Assembly: GCA_964393035.1 (NCBI GenBank)
Contig: CAYMRX010000006.1
Span: forward strand, 260,762 to 324,761
DNA: 64,000 bases
Source: Tabrizicola_A sp964393035
Lineage (GTDB): Bacteria > Pseudomonadota > Alphaproteobacteria > Rhodobacterales > Rhodobacteraceae
Direction of reading: 5' to 3'
Below are positions 43,959-51,924 of this stretch, piece by piece. The notes below the pieces were generated by a model. It did no database searches, was not told the DNA's origin, and saw nothing but the letters and a program-made list of their open reading frames with translations. The translations under genes were made by a program, and so were the position numbers. Every line of letters begins with the position of its first letter. Position 1 is the first letter of the stretch.

Positions 43959-44888
43959 TCAGATGCGGCGGGCGAAGGGCAGGGGCAGGATGCCTTGGGC
44001 GATCAGGACGCCAAGCCCCACCAAGGCGGCGGCCAGCGCCTGCGGCCAGCTCCACACCCCGCCAAGCGCAAACAGGATCAGCATCACATAGAAGGGGGCG
44101 GCATTGATGTGCAGCGCCGAAAGCCCGATGCCAAGGCGTTCGACCGACATGATCCACATGATCTGGCTAACGCCCAAAGCGCCCACGGAAAACAAGAGGA
44201 TCGCGCCGATTTCCTTCGGCCCCCAGGCCGCGAAAGACGGCATCTCGGCCCCCGCTGCCACCTGCGCCGCGGCCACGCTCATGGCCGCCACCGCCGCGCC
44301 AAACAGCGTGACCGCCGTGCGCCCGACCGGGGTTTCATGCGGAAAGGCGGTGACGGTCAGCCGCGAGCCGATGGTAAAGGCCACCACCGAGCCAAAGCAC
44401 AACACCGCGCCCCAGACCATTGATCCGCCTGCCGCCGCGCCGCCGGGGTCCAGCGTCAAGGCCCCGCCGATCAGGGAGAGGATCAGCCCAATGATCAGCG
44501 CCGGGGTGATCTTGCGGCCGTCCAGAATGACCTCCAGCGTGATGCCGACCACCGGCAGGGTCGAGGAAATCACCGCCGCCGTCACCGCCCCGCCAAGCGC
44601 CTGTCCCCGGATCAGGAACCACGCCCCAAGCCCGATCAGGCTGCCCACCGCGATGCCTTTCAGCCAGTTGGTGCGCTTGAGCGGGCCGAACCCCTCCAGC
44701 GCGGCCCAAAGGATCACCAGAAATCCCCCCGCCAGCGCCATGCGCAGGGCGTTCAACTGTTCAGGGATCAACAGCGGAATAAGCATGTCTGCCGCAGGCA
44801 GGCCGGCGGCCCAGATCAGCATGGAGGCCATGCAGATCAGATTGGCATTCAAAAGCGAGTTCTGGCGGGTTTGGGGAAGATCGGTCAT
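43959..44888 (-). CDS. DMT superfamily (EamA) transporter
   Basis: A 309-residue inner-membrane protein with about ten hydrophobic helices and two EamA halves, typical of drug/metabolite exporters. It begins MTDLPQTRQNSLLNANLICM and has the charged loop GFGPLKRTNWLKGI near residue 68. Its position eight bases before the P450 gene suggests that it could export a P450 substrate or product, but this is inference. Confidence 0.88.
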   Translation of the reverse strand: MTDLPQTRQNSLLNANLICMASMLIWAAGLPAADMLIPLLIPEQLNALRMALAGGFLVILWAALEGFGPLKRTNWLKGIAVGSLIGLGAWFLIRGQALGGAVTAAVISSTLPVVGITLEVILDGRKITPALIIGLILSLIGGALTLDPGGAAAGGSMVWGAVLCFGSVVAFTIGSRLTVTAFPHETPVGRTAVTLFGAAVAAMSVAAAQVAAGAEMPSFAAWGPKEIGAILLFSVGALGVSQIMWIMSVERLGIGLSALHINAAPFYVMLILFALGGVWSWPQALAAALVGLGVLIAQGILPLPFARRI

Positions 44889-44945
44889 GGGGCATATGTC
44901 GCAAGAACGCCCGGTTCCCGCGCCTCTGTTTACGACATGAAAGGG

Positions 44946-45689
44946 TCAGGCGGCGGACAGGGCCGCGACAATGGGGGCGAAATCGCTGGCCTTCAGGCTG
45001 GCCCCACCCACCAGCGCCCCATCGACATTCGGCAGGGCAAAAATCTCGGCGGCATTGGACGGCTTGACCGAGCCGCCATAGAGCAGACGGGTTCGCGCGG
45101 CCTCGGCGTTGATCGTCGCGGCCAGACGGGTGCGGATAAAGCCATGCACTTCGGCGATCTGAGCAAGGGTCGGGGTGCGGCCGGTGCCGATGGCCCAGAC
45201 CGGCTCATAGGCGATCACCAGTTGCGCGGCGGTTGCCCCATGGGGAACCGAGGCATCCAGTTGCGCCCCGATCACGGCAAGGGTGTTTCCGTCATCACGC
45301 TGTGCCTCTGTCTCGCCGACGCAGATGATGGCCACCAGCCCTGCCGCCATGGCCGCCTCGGCCTTGGCCTTCACCTGCGCATCGGTTTCGCCATGGTCGG
45401 CGCGGCGTTCGGAATGGCCCAGAATGACATGGCTTGCGCCCGCATCGGCCAGCATCGGGGCCGACAGATCCCCGGTATGGGCGCCCGCGGCTTTGGCGTG
45501 GCAATCCTGCGCGCCGACCTTCAGCGCAGAGCCTTGCGCGATCTCGGCCATGGCGGCGATCAGGGTGGCGGGGGGGCAGAGCAGCATCTCGCAACCCGGT
45601 GCCGCGGCCGCCGCGATCAGCGCCCGCACCTCGGCCAAGGCCGCGCGCGTGCCGTTCATCTTCCAATTGCCCGCCGCCAGTTTGCGCAT
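44946..45689 (-). CDS. tpiA: Triosephosphate isomerase
   Basis: A 247-residue glycolytic enzyme. The catalytic residues are visible: Lys in AAGNWKMNGT near residue 10, His in VILGHSERR near residue 93 and Glu in AYEPVWAIGTG near residue 162. The phosphate loop LLYGGSVKPSNA follows. It is a single gene within a long minus-strand run. Confidence 0.97.
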   Translation of the reverse strand: MRKLAAGNWKMNGTRAALAEVRALIAAAAAPGCEMLLCPPATLIAAMAEIAQGSALKVGAQDCHAKAAGAHTGDLSAPMLADAGASHVILGHSERRADHGETDAQVKAKAEAAMAAGLVAIICVGETEAQRDDGNTLAVIGAQLDASVPHGATAAQLVIAYEPVWAIGTGRTPTLAQIAEVHGFIRTRLAATINAEAARTRLLYGGSVKPSNAAEIFALPNVDGALVGGASLKASDFAPIVAALSAA

Positions 45690-45760
45690 GCCACCCTCAT
45701 TGCTTTTGTCAAAGGGTTAGCGGGTCTGGGGACCAGACAAAAGGCCAAGCAACGGGGGGC

Positions 45761-45784
45761 GGTGATTTTTCGACGAAAAATCGG
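45761..45784. repeat. 24-nt palindromic repeat, copy 2
   Basis: This is identical over 24 bases to 25420-25443, with the 19-base palindrome at 45764-45782. It lies 11 bases beyond the stop of the A-type carrier gene on the minus strand and, as in copy 1, is followed on that strand by six C. Confidence 0.75.
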
Positions 45785-45795
45785 CCTTTGCGGCC

Positions 45796-46155
45796 TCAGG
45801 CCGCGGGGGCATCCTTGAACTTGATCGATTCCCCGCAGCCGCAGGCCTCGGCCACGTTGGGATTGCGGAACTTGAACCCCGCCTGCAAAAGATCAACCTC
45901 ATAGTCAATCTCGGTGCCGATCAGGAACATCTGCGCCATCGGCGCGATGAAGACCTTTGCGCCGTCCTGTTCGACCACCTCATCAAGGGCATTCTGTTCG
46001 GCGACATAATCCATGGTGTATTCCATGCCCGCGCAACCGCCCTTCTTGACGCCAATGCGCAAGCCCGCCGCCCCCTGCTTTTGCATGAGGCGGGCGATGG
46101 CCTTGGCGGCCGGGGGGGTCAGCGTCACAGCGGCTTTGCCGGGAATACCGAACAT
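45796..46155 (-). CDS. A-type iron-sulfur carrier protein (IscA/SufA/ErpA family)
   Basis: A 119-residue HesB-fold protein that delivers Fe-S clusters. The three conserved cysteines are in KKGGCAGMEYTM near residue 40 and EACGCGES near residue 106. Which of IscA, SufA or ErpA it represents cannot be fixed by eye. A SufT-like gene lies 1.5 kb upstream on the same strand, so this may be an Fe-S assembly neighbourhood. The 24-nt repeat follows the stop. Confidence 0.9.
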   Translation of the reverse strand: MFGIPGKAAVTLTPPAAKAIARLMQKQGAAGLRIGVKKGGCAGMEYTMDYVAEQNALDEVVEQDGAKVFIAPMAQMFLIGTEIDYEVDLLQAGFKFRNPNVAEACGCGESIKFKDAPAA

Positions 46156-46177
46156 GAGATGCTCCTTTTCCCCATAC

Positions 46178-46888
46178 TTAGGGTGTCGCGGGCGAAATTC
46201 CAAGCGGCGGCAGGGCCACAAGCAGGCTTTGGGTCGCATAGGCCACCAAAAGCGCCCAGCCAACCGAGGCCAGCGTGCCGATGATGACATATTCGCTGGC
46301 CGCCCGGTCATCCTTGACCGCGCCAAAGCGCAGGATCGACTTTGCGGCCAGCAAAAGCCCCACGCCCTCGGGTTGGCCCAGCAGCACCAGCGCAAAGATC
46401 AACCCGCGCTCCAAAAGGCCGATGACCCGCCCGCCACCGGGCAATCCATCGGGTGTTGCCGCGGAAAACGGCGCCATCAACAGCCCCACCGCAAAGCCGC
46501 CAGCGCGGGTGGCCATGAGCGCCCCGGCCACCAGCAGCATCAGGCCGGGGGCTTGGGAGACGCCGCCCCACAGGCCATGCGCCCACAGCTCCGGCAGCCA
46601 AAGGGCCAATGCGACGATCGTCAGAAGATGCGCCGCCTGATCGGCCAGAAAACCCGCCAGCCCCTGACGCGCGCGGGTTTTGGCAAGGTCGATCAGCAGA
46701 TGCAGAAGGGCCAGCCACAAAAGGGCAGGGTGCCACGTTCCAAGGGCGACGATTGCCGTGGCCAGAACCACAGCTCCATGCAGGGCCAGAACCGATGCCT
46801 GCCGCTTTCTTGCCACCATCCCCTTGGTCTGCAACACAAAGTCGGCAAGAACATGGGCAAGTAGAAGCGCGGCAAAGGTTTCAAACAT
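46178..46888 (-). CDS. DUF3307 membrane protein, partner of SatD
   Basis: A 236-residue membrane protein with about six hydrophobic segments. It begins with the DUF3307 hallmark ALLLAHVLADFVLQTKGM, followed by a conserved His-containing segment (LLHLLIDLAKTRA). The C-terminal part has a charged loop (FGAVKDDRAASEYVIIGTLA). It overlaps the SatD-like gene by eight bases, so the two are made together. SatD-DUF3307 pairs recur in distant bacteria; their function is unknown to me. Confidence 0.8.
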   Translation of the reverse strand: MFETFAALLLAHVLADFVLQTKGMVARKRQASVLALHGAVVLATAIVALGTWHPALLWLALLHLLIDLAKTRARQGLAGFLADQAAHLLTIVALALWLPELWAHGLWGGVSQAPGLMLLVAGALMATRAGGFAVGLLMAPFSAATPDGLPGGGRVIGLLERGLIFALVLLGQPEGVGLLLAAKSILRFGAVKDDRAASEYVIIGTLASVGWALLVAYATQSLLVALPPLGISPATP

Positions 46889-47528
46889 CGGGATGTTCCG
46901 TCCAATCGACATTTTGAAAGGCGTGAAGCGCAGGTTCCAGCGCGGGAAATCCCGCCGAAGACAGCCGGGCCTCAAAGGCCTGCCGTGTAATGCCCAGTTT
47001 GGCTGCATGCTCCGCGTTGGAAAGGGTTCCATCGAGCAGCATGGCCTGCACCGCCTCGGCCTGTTCTTTTGACCAGCGCGCCGATTGCCAGTCGATCAGC
47101 GCGATCAGTGCCTCGTGCCACGGTGTCACGATCAACCGGTTCTCCAGACACAACCGCGCACCACGCGGCATGTGATCCAAGGCACGGCCGGAAAGCTCAA
47201 AGGCCTCGCCAAAGGCGCCGCCCAACGTGGCAGGGGGCAGGATTTCCACCCGGCCAAACCCAATCGCCTGCCTTGTGTCCAACCCTGTGCCGGATCGGCG
47301 CAGGGCTGTCGTCATCGCCAAGGCACAGGTCAGGGCAAGCCCGGGAATATCCACGTAAATCTGCCACCCGTCCCCCCGATGCCGGGTGAAACGGGTGTTG
47401 CTTCCGGTCAGAATGGACAGGCGCGCCGCGGTGTCCGCCAAATTGACCATGGCCGCGTCAATCACCGCCCCGCCCTTGGCCGAGGAGGCAATCAGATCGC
47501 CAGAGATGACCGCTTTGATGTCCCGCAT
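46881..47528 (-). CDS. SatD family protein (putative cyclase-like domain plus HTH)
   Basis: A 215-residue protein. Residues 1-105 follow the SatD pattern: AVISGDLIASSA, then RHRGDGWQIYVD and RQAIGFGRVE. By eye these match the metal-binding Asp, second Asp and Gly-rich strand of a nucleotide-cyclase/palm-type fold. Residues ~165-195 look like a helix-turn-helix (TLSNAEHAAKLGITRQAFEA). The start at 47528 lacks a good ribosome site; ATG 47570 or TTG 47534 are alternatives. It is coupled to the DUF3307 gene and has inverted repeats upstream. Confidence 0.78.
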   Translation of the reverse strand: MRDIKAVISGDLIASSAKGGAVIDAAMVNLADTAARLSILTGSNTRFTRHRGDGWQIYVDIPGLALTCALAMTTALRRSGTGLDTRQAIGFGRVEILPPATLGGAFGEAFELSGRALDHMPRGARLCLENRLIVTPWHEALIALIDWQSARWSKEQAEAVQAMLLDGTLSNAEHAAKLGITRQAFEARLSSAGFPALEPALHAFQNVDWTEHPDV

Positions 47529-47530
47529 AG

Positions 47531-47550
47531 GCAAGTCATAGACCTTGCGC
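47531..47550. promoter_or_regulatory. GCAAG/CTTGC inverted repeat in the satD leader
   Basis: GCAAG and CTTGC arms (first arm at 47531-47535, second at 47544-47548) flank TCATAGAC, just before the satD ATG. They share the GCAAGTC half-site with the array at 47560-47624. Confidence 0.45.
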
Positions 47551-47559
47551 GATGAAAAT

Positions 47560-47624
47560 GCAAGTCTCATGGCTTGCTTGTCGCACGTGCAATGTTTGAG
47601 ACTTGCTTTTTGTGCAAGCAAGCC
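47560..47624. promoter_or_regulatory. Interleaved inverted repeats upstream of satD
   Basis: Four ten-base blocks alternate in the order A-B-A'-B'. A is GCAAGTCTCA (47560-47569), B is GGCTTGCTTG (47571-47580), A' is TGAGACTTGC (47597-47606) and B' is CAAGCAAGCC (47615-47624). Both pairs are perfect inverted repeats, and GCACGTGC at 47583-47590 is itself palindromic. The array fills the gap between satD and the SufT-like gene, so it could be the operator of the HTH-bearing SatD protein. Confidence 0.65.
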
Positions 47625-47636
47625 CCACGGCTTGCC

Positions 47637-47999
47637 TTACATGAACCCCAGTTCCAGCCGCGCCTCGTCAGACATCATTTCCATGCCCCAAGGCGGGTCA
47701 AAGGTCATGCCGACCTCGGCCGATTTCACGCCCACGACCAGTTCCACCGCATCTTGCACCCAAGCGGGCATTTCGCCGGCCACCGGGCAACCCGGTGCGG
47801 TCAGGGTCATCAGGATGGACACCTCGTTTTCCGCATTGATCTCAATCGTATAGACCAAACCAAGATCATAGATGTTGACCGGAATTTCCGGGTCGAACAC
47901 GGTGCGGCAGGCGTCAACCACAGCGTCATAAAGCGGGTGATCTGTGGTCGAAGGGCGGATCAAAGGTGCGCCTTCAAGATGGTCTTGCGGCTGGTTCAT
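47637..47999 (-). CDS. SufT-like (MIP18/DUF59) Fe-S assembly protein
   Basis: A 120-residue protein of the MIP18 family, which helps mature Fe-S proteins. The hallmarks are VFDPEIPVNIYDLGLVYTI near residue 35 and LTAPGCPVAGEMP near residue 68, with the conserved Cys. It shares its strand with the A-type carrier gene 1.5 kb downstream, though the SatD pair intervenes. Confidence 0.88.
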   Translation of the reverse strand: MNQPQDHLEGAPLIRPSTTDHPLYDAVVDACRTVFDPEIPVNIYDLGLVYTIEINAENEVSILMTLTAPGCPVAGEMPAWVQDAVELVVGVKSAEVGMTFDPPWGMEMMSDEARLELGFM

Positions 48000-48102
48000 T
48001 GCGGTCCCGTGGGTTTAGTTGAGAGAATATATAGGGAATTCGACCCGCAAGGTCCAGTGGCCCAGATCGGGAAAAAAACCATCCCCATGATCGGCCAAGA
48101 AA

Positions 48103-48124
48103 AAGCGGGCCAAAAGGCCCGCTT
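48103..48124 (-). terminator. Terminator after ssb
   Basis: On the minus strand the stem AAGCGGGCC/GGCCCGCTT with a TTTT loop is followed by a T-rich stretch. It stands 36 bases beyond the ssb stop. Confidence 0.88.
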
Positions 48125-48138
48125 GAACGTTGGAATGT

Positions 48139-48162
48139 CCGGCAGTCTTACCGGCAGTCTTA
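48139..48162 (-). repeat. 12-bp tandem duplication at the ssb stop codon
   Basis: Two exact copies of CCGGCAGTCTTA (48139-48150 and 48151-48162) stand head to tail. The second copy contains the ssb TAA stop. The first supplies another TAA twelve bases on, in the same frame. Confidence 0.8.
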
Positions 48163-48693
48163 GAAGGGGATCTCGTCATCCAGATCCGGGCGGCCACCGC
48201 CGCCACCTTGGTTGCCGCCGCTGCTGCGGCCGCCGCCATAGCCACCGCCCTGACCACCACCACCTTGATAATCGTCATACCCGCCGCCGCCTGCGCCGCG
48301 ATCGTCATAGCCGCCGCCCGCACCGCCGCTGCCACCTTCACCCCGGCCGCCCAGCAGGGTCAATTCGCCGCGGAACTGGCGCAGCACGACCTCGGTCGTA
48401 TAGCGGTCCGCACCCGACTGGTCCTGCCATTTGCGGGTTTCCAACTGCCCCTCGACATAGACGGTCGAGCCTTTGCGCAAATATTGCTCGGCAATCTTGG
48501 CAAGGTTTTCGTTGAAAATGGCGACCGAGTGCCATTCGGTGCGTTCCTTGCGCTCGCCCGATTGCTTGTCACGCCAGGTTTCCGAGGTGGCGATGCGCAG
48601 GTTCACCACCTTGCCGCCATTGCCAAAGGTCCGCACCTCGGGGTCGCGCCCGAGATTGCCCACGATGATGACCTTGTTGACCGACCCCGCCAT
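48160..48693 (-). CDS. ssb: Single-stranded DNA-binding protein
   Basis: A 177-residue protein. The N-terminal OB-fold (SVNKVIIVGNLGRDPEVRTF, then SETWRDKQSGERKERTEWH) spans residues 1-112. A Gly/Asp/Tyr-rich flexible linker follows, and the acidic tip DLDDEIPF that recruits repair and replication partners ends the protein. The ATG at 48693 is the family start. A 12-bp tandem repeat covers its stop. Confidence 0.97.
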   Translation of the reverse strand: MAGSVNKVIIVGNLGRDPEVRTFGNGGKVVNLRIATSETWRDKQSGERKERTEWHSVAIFNENLAKIAEQYLRKGSTVYVEGQLETRKWQDQSGADRYTTEVVLRQFRGELTLLGGRGEGGSGGAGGGYDDRGAGGGGYDDYQGGGGQGGGYGGGRSSGGNQGGGGGRPDLDDEIPF

Positions 48694-48895
48694 GACGCAC
48701 TCCCTGATTCTCATTTGCCCCGGCAGGTTGCCGCAGGCTGGTTAACCAAAGCTATAGAACGCCTGCCAAGGCCCTGCAACCAATGCGGACGGACCGGCGC
48801 TATGGGCGGTATTTTGCTTCCCGCACAGGCTTCATGCTGGCAATTCGGGAACAATTTCCTATAGTGGCTTTCGTCTGATCGGTCTGGAATTTCGC

Positions 48896-49507
48896 ATGTC
48901 GCTTTTGCGCCCGCTTGTTGCGCTGTCGCTGGCCCTGTCGCTGGCCCCTGTAGATATGGCCAATGCCGAAGGGCTGAACCTCTCGGGGTCCAGAAAGAAC
49001 CGCAACGCGCTGTTCAAATCGCAGACCGCGTTTCTTGATGGCAAACTGGCCAGACAATATGAATTTTCCGCGCGCTTGAAACCCAATGCGCCCAAGGAAA
49101 AGGGCGCGGGGGGCAACACCGCCCTGCCGCGCTACAAGGGCAATTACAGGGGCGCCTATCTTGAGGTCGCGAAGGCGGCCGCCCGCAAACACGGCGTGCC
49201 GGAAGATTTGTTCCTGCGCCTTGTGCAGCAGGAATCCGGCTGGAACCCCCATGCGGTCAGCCATGCTGGTGCCACCGGGCTGGCGCAGTTGATGCCGGGC
49301 ACGGCGGCAAAACTGGGGGTCGATGCCACTGACCCGCATCAGAACCTTGACGGCGGCGCGCGCTATCTGGCGATGATGTATGCCAAATTCGGCAGTTGGC
49401 GGCTGGCGCTCGCCGCCTATAACGCCGGTCCCGCCGCGGTGGAAAAGCACGGCGGCATCCCGCCCTTCGCGGAAACCAAGAACTACGTCAAAGCCATTCT
49501 CGGCTGA
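48896..49507 (+). CDS. Lytic transglycosylase (SLT domain)
   Basis: A 203-residue secreted muramidase. A signal peptide spans residues 1-24 (LVALSLALSLAPVDMANA). The catalytic Glu is in RLVQQESGWNPHAVSHAG near residue 114, followed by TGLAQLMPGTAAKLGV and the AAYNAGPAAVEKHGG loop. Such enzymes cleave peptidoglycan to 1,6-anhydro products during growth or machine assembly. It is a single gene, divergent from ssb. Confidence 0.92.
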   Translation: MSLLRPLVALSLALSLAPVDMANAEGLNLSGSRKNRNALFKSQTAFLDGKLARQYEFSARLKPNAPKEKGAGGNTALPRYKGNYRGAYLEVAKAAARKHGVPEDLFLRLVQQESGWNPHAVSHAGATGLAQLMPGTAAKLGVDATDPHQNLDGGARYLAMMYAKFGSWRLALAAYNAGPAAVEKHGGIPPFAETKNYVKAILG

Positions 49508-49739
49508 TTGGCGGCGAAGGGGGCTGTCCGCCCCCTCGGCCTGCGGCCCATGCTGTTGGTTTCTTGAACCAATGGCGAAACCAACAGCAAATCCCGGAGA
49601 GGATTTTCTAAAGGCGCAAACCCAAGGGCGGGGCGGCGATGGAGTTGCGCCTTTGGAAATACTCACGGGGGGTGAGCACGATAGCGCGAGGGGGGCCATG
49701 GCCCCCTTTGAACGGTCGTGAAAGCGCGGGCGCCCGGCC
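49508..49739. repeat. Convergent intergenic region with a repeat element
   Basis: No gene is visible. Hairpins include GGGGGC/GCCCCC just after the transglycosylase gene and GGGGGCC/GGCCCCC near the ABC ATPase end. Between them lies AGTTGCGCCTTTGGAAATAC from 49643, matching 24584 for at least 22 bases, followed by a G-rich run in both copies. These probably serve as terminators for the two convergent genes. Confidence 0.55.
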
Positions 49740-51836
49740 TTATTCCGCAGCGATCTTGATGACCGGCTCCATGCGGGCCAGAATATCGGCCGACAGGTGG
49801 CATTTGATCTGATGGCCGCCCTCCAGCACCTGCACCGGGGGCATTTCGCGGTCGCACAGCCCGCCCGGTACCTGAGATTTCCAGCGGCAGCGGGTCTGGA
49901 ACGGGCAGCCCGGCGGCGGGTTCACGGCCGAAGGGATATCGCCTTCCAGGACGATGCGCTTGCGTTCCACCTTGGTGTCGGCAATCGGCACGGCGGACAG
50001 GAGCGCCTCGGTATAGGGGTGATAGGGCGGCTGGAACACCTGTTCGGTGCTGCCCATCTCGACCACATGGCCAAGATACATCACCATCACCCGGTCTGAG
50101 AGATAGCGCACGATGGAGAGGTCGTGGCTGATGAACAGAAGCGTCGTGCCATTCTCGCGCTGGATATCCATCAACAGATCGGTGACGGCGGCCTGCACGG
50201 AAACATCCAGTGCCGAGACGGGTTCATCCGCCACCACCACCTTGGCGCCACCGGCAAAGGCGCGGGCGATGCCGACGCGCTGCTTTTGCCCGCCCGACAA
50301 CTGGCGCGGCATGCGATCGGCAAAAGCACGGGGCAGCTTCACCAGATCAAGAAGCTCCAGCATGCGGCTGTGGCGATCCTCGTCCGACTTGCCCTGCTTG
50401 AATATCTCCAGCGCCCGGATGATCTGGCGGCCCACGGTCATCGAGGGGTTCAGCGTGTCGAAGGGGTTCTGGAACACCATCTGCACGGCAGACACCGTAT
50501 CGACATTGCGTTTGGTGATCGGGGTCGATTCCACATTTTCGTCAAACAGCATGATCGAGCCGGAGGTGGCGGTTTCCAGACCCATCAGCACCTTGGCGAA
50601 GGTGGATTTGCCGCAACCGCTTTCGCCGACGATGGCCAGCGTTTCGCCCTCATGCGCCTCAAACGACAGGGTTTCGTTGGCCTTCACCACCTTTTTCATG
50701 CCGCCGCCAAAGGCCCCGCCCGACACCGAATAGTATTTCCGAAGATCGTCCATTTTCAGAACGACTTTGCCGATCTTGGCTTTTTCCTTGGCAACACGGG
50801 CTTTCAACGGCGCGTCCCAGTCGATCTCGGCCCATCTCAGGCAGCGGGTCTGGTGGCGGTCGCCTTCGGGCACGGTGTCCATGGCGATCTCGGCGGCATC
50901 GCAGCGGCCTTTCTGGAAATAGTCGCAGCGCGGGCCAAAGTTGCACCCCGGGGGCCGTTCATGCGGCAGCGGGAAGTTTCCGGGGATTGCCACCAAGGGC
51001 CGGGCGTTCTTGTCCGCACCGGGCAGGGGGATCGAGCGGAACAGGGCCTGCGTATAGGGGTGGCGCATCTTGTCGAAGACCTGGCCAACATTGCCAGTCT
51101 CGACCGCCTCGCCGGAATACATCACGCAAAGCCGGTCGCAGACATCCATCACCAGCCCAAGGTTGTGGCTGATGAACAGCATCGAGGTGCCGTATTTCTC
51201 GCCCAGATCCTTGACCAGATCGACGATCCCGGCCTCGACCGTCACATCCAGCGCGGTGGTGGGTTCATCGAGGATCAGCAAAGCGGGTTTCGACATCAGC
51301 GCCATGGCAATGACGATGCGCTGCTGCTGGCCGCCCGACAACTGGTGCGGATAGGCGCCCAGAATCCGGTCCGGGTCGGGCAGGCGCACATCGGCGACGA
51401 TCTGGCGCGCGAGCGCCCAGGCATCGGCGCGGGCCATGCCCTGATGGATCATCGGCACTTCGGCCAGTTGCGCCCCGATCTTCATCGCGGGATTCAGCGA
51501 GGCCATCGGTTCTTGATAGATCATGGCGATTTCCGAGCCGCGGATATGGCGCAACTCCTCATCTCCCATGGTGGTCAGGTCACGGCCCTTGAACTTGATC
51601 TTGCCCCCGACGATGCGGCCGTTCTTGCCAAGATCACGCATGACCGCAAGCGCGACGGTCGACTTGCCACAGCCGCTTTCGCCCACGAGGCCCATCGCCT
51701 CACCGGCCATGACAGTGCAGGAAAAATCCATCACGGCGGGAATTTCGCGCAGGCGCGTGAAGAAGCTGATCGAGAGGTTCTCGATTTCAAGGATCGGTTT
51801 GGACGCGTCCCAGTCGGTGATCTTGTCAGACATCAT
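49740..51836 (-). CDS. ABC transporter ATP-binding protein, fused DppD-DppF type
   Basis: A 698-residue protein made of two complete peptide-type ATPases in tandem. Each has Walker A GESGCGKST, at about residues 54 and 408, and its own signature (LSGGQQQRI, LSGGQKQRV). Each half ends in an oligopeptide C-terminal motif with cysteines (CNFGPRCDYFQKGRCD, CPFQTRCRW). It powers the two permeases encoded upstream. Two consecutive ATG codons, 51836 and 51833, make the exact start uncertain. It is the last gene of the operon. Confidence 0.94.
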   Translation of the reverse strand: MMSDKITDWDASKPILEIENLSISFFTRLREIPAVMDFSCTVMAGEAMGLVGESGCGKSTVALAVMRDLGKNGRIVGGKIKFKGRDLTTMGDEELRHIRGSEIAMIYQEPMASLNPAMKIGAQLAEVPMIHQGMARADAWALARQIVADVRLPDPDRILGAYPHQLSGGQQQRIVIAMALMSKPALLILDEPTTALDVTVEAGIVDLVKDLGEKYGTSMLFISHNLGLVMDVCDRLCVMYSGEAVETGNVGQVFDKMRHPYTQALFRSIPLPGADKNARPLVAIPGNFPLPHERPPGCNFGPRCDYFQKGRCDAAEIAMDTVPEGDRHQTRCLRWAEIDWDAPLKARVAKEKAKIGKVVLKMDDLRKYYSVSGGAFGGGMKKVVKANETLSFEAHEGETLAIVGESGCGKSTFAKVLMGLETATSGSIMLFDENVESTPITKRNVDTVSAVQMVFQNPFDTLNPSMTVGRQIIRALEIFKQGKSDEDRHSRMLELLDLVKLPRAFADRMPRQLSGGQKQRVGIARAFAGGAKVVVADEPVSALDVSVQAAVTDLLMDIQRENGTTLLFISHDLSIVRYLSDRVMVMYLGHVVEMGSTEQVFQPPYHPYTEALLSAVPIADTKVERKRIVLEGDIPSAVNPPPGCPFQTRCRWKSQVPGGLCDREMPPVQVLEGGHQIKCHLSADILARMEPVIKIAAE

Positions 51837-51861
51837 AGCCTCGCGAATGCGGAGAGGTCAG

Positions 51862-51912
51862 GACCGGGGGCCAGCCCCCGGACCCCCAGGGATATTTAGG
51901 CAGAGAGGATGA
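51862..51912. repeat. GC-rich hairpin with AT box, related to 16006-16055
   Basis: A GGGGG/CCCCC hairpin is followed by CCGGACCCCCAGGGATATTT and a GCAGAGAGGATG box. This matches the element at 16006 except for a GA/AG swap in the box. It lies between the permease and ATPase genes. Confidence 0.6.
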
Positions 51913-51924
51913 ACAGGGCGCCCA

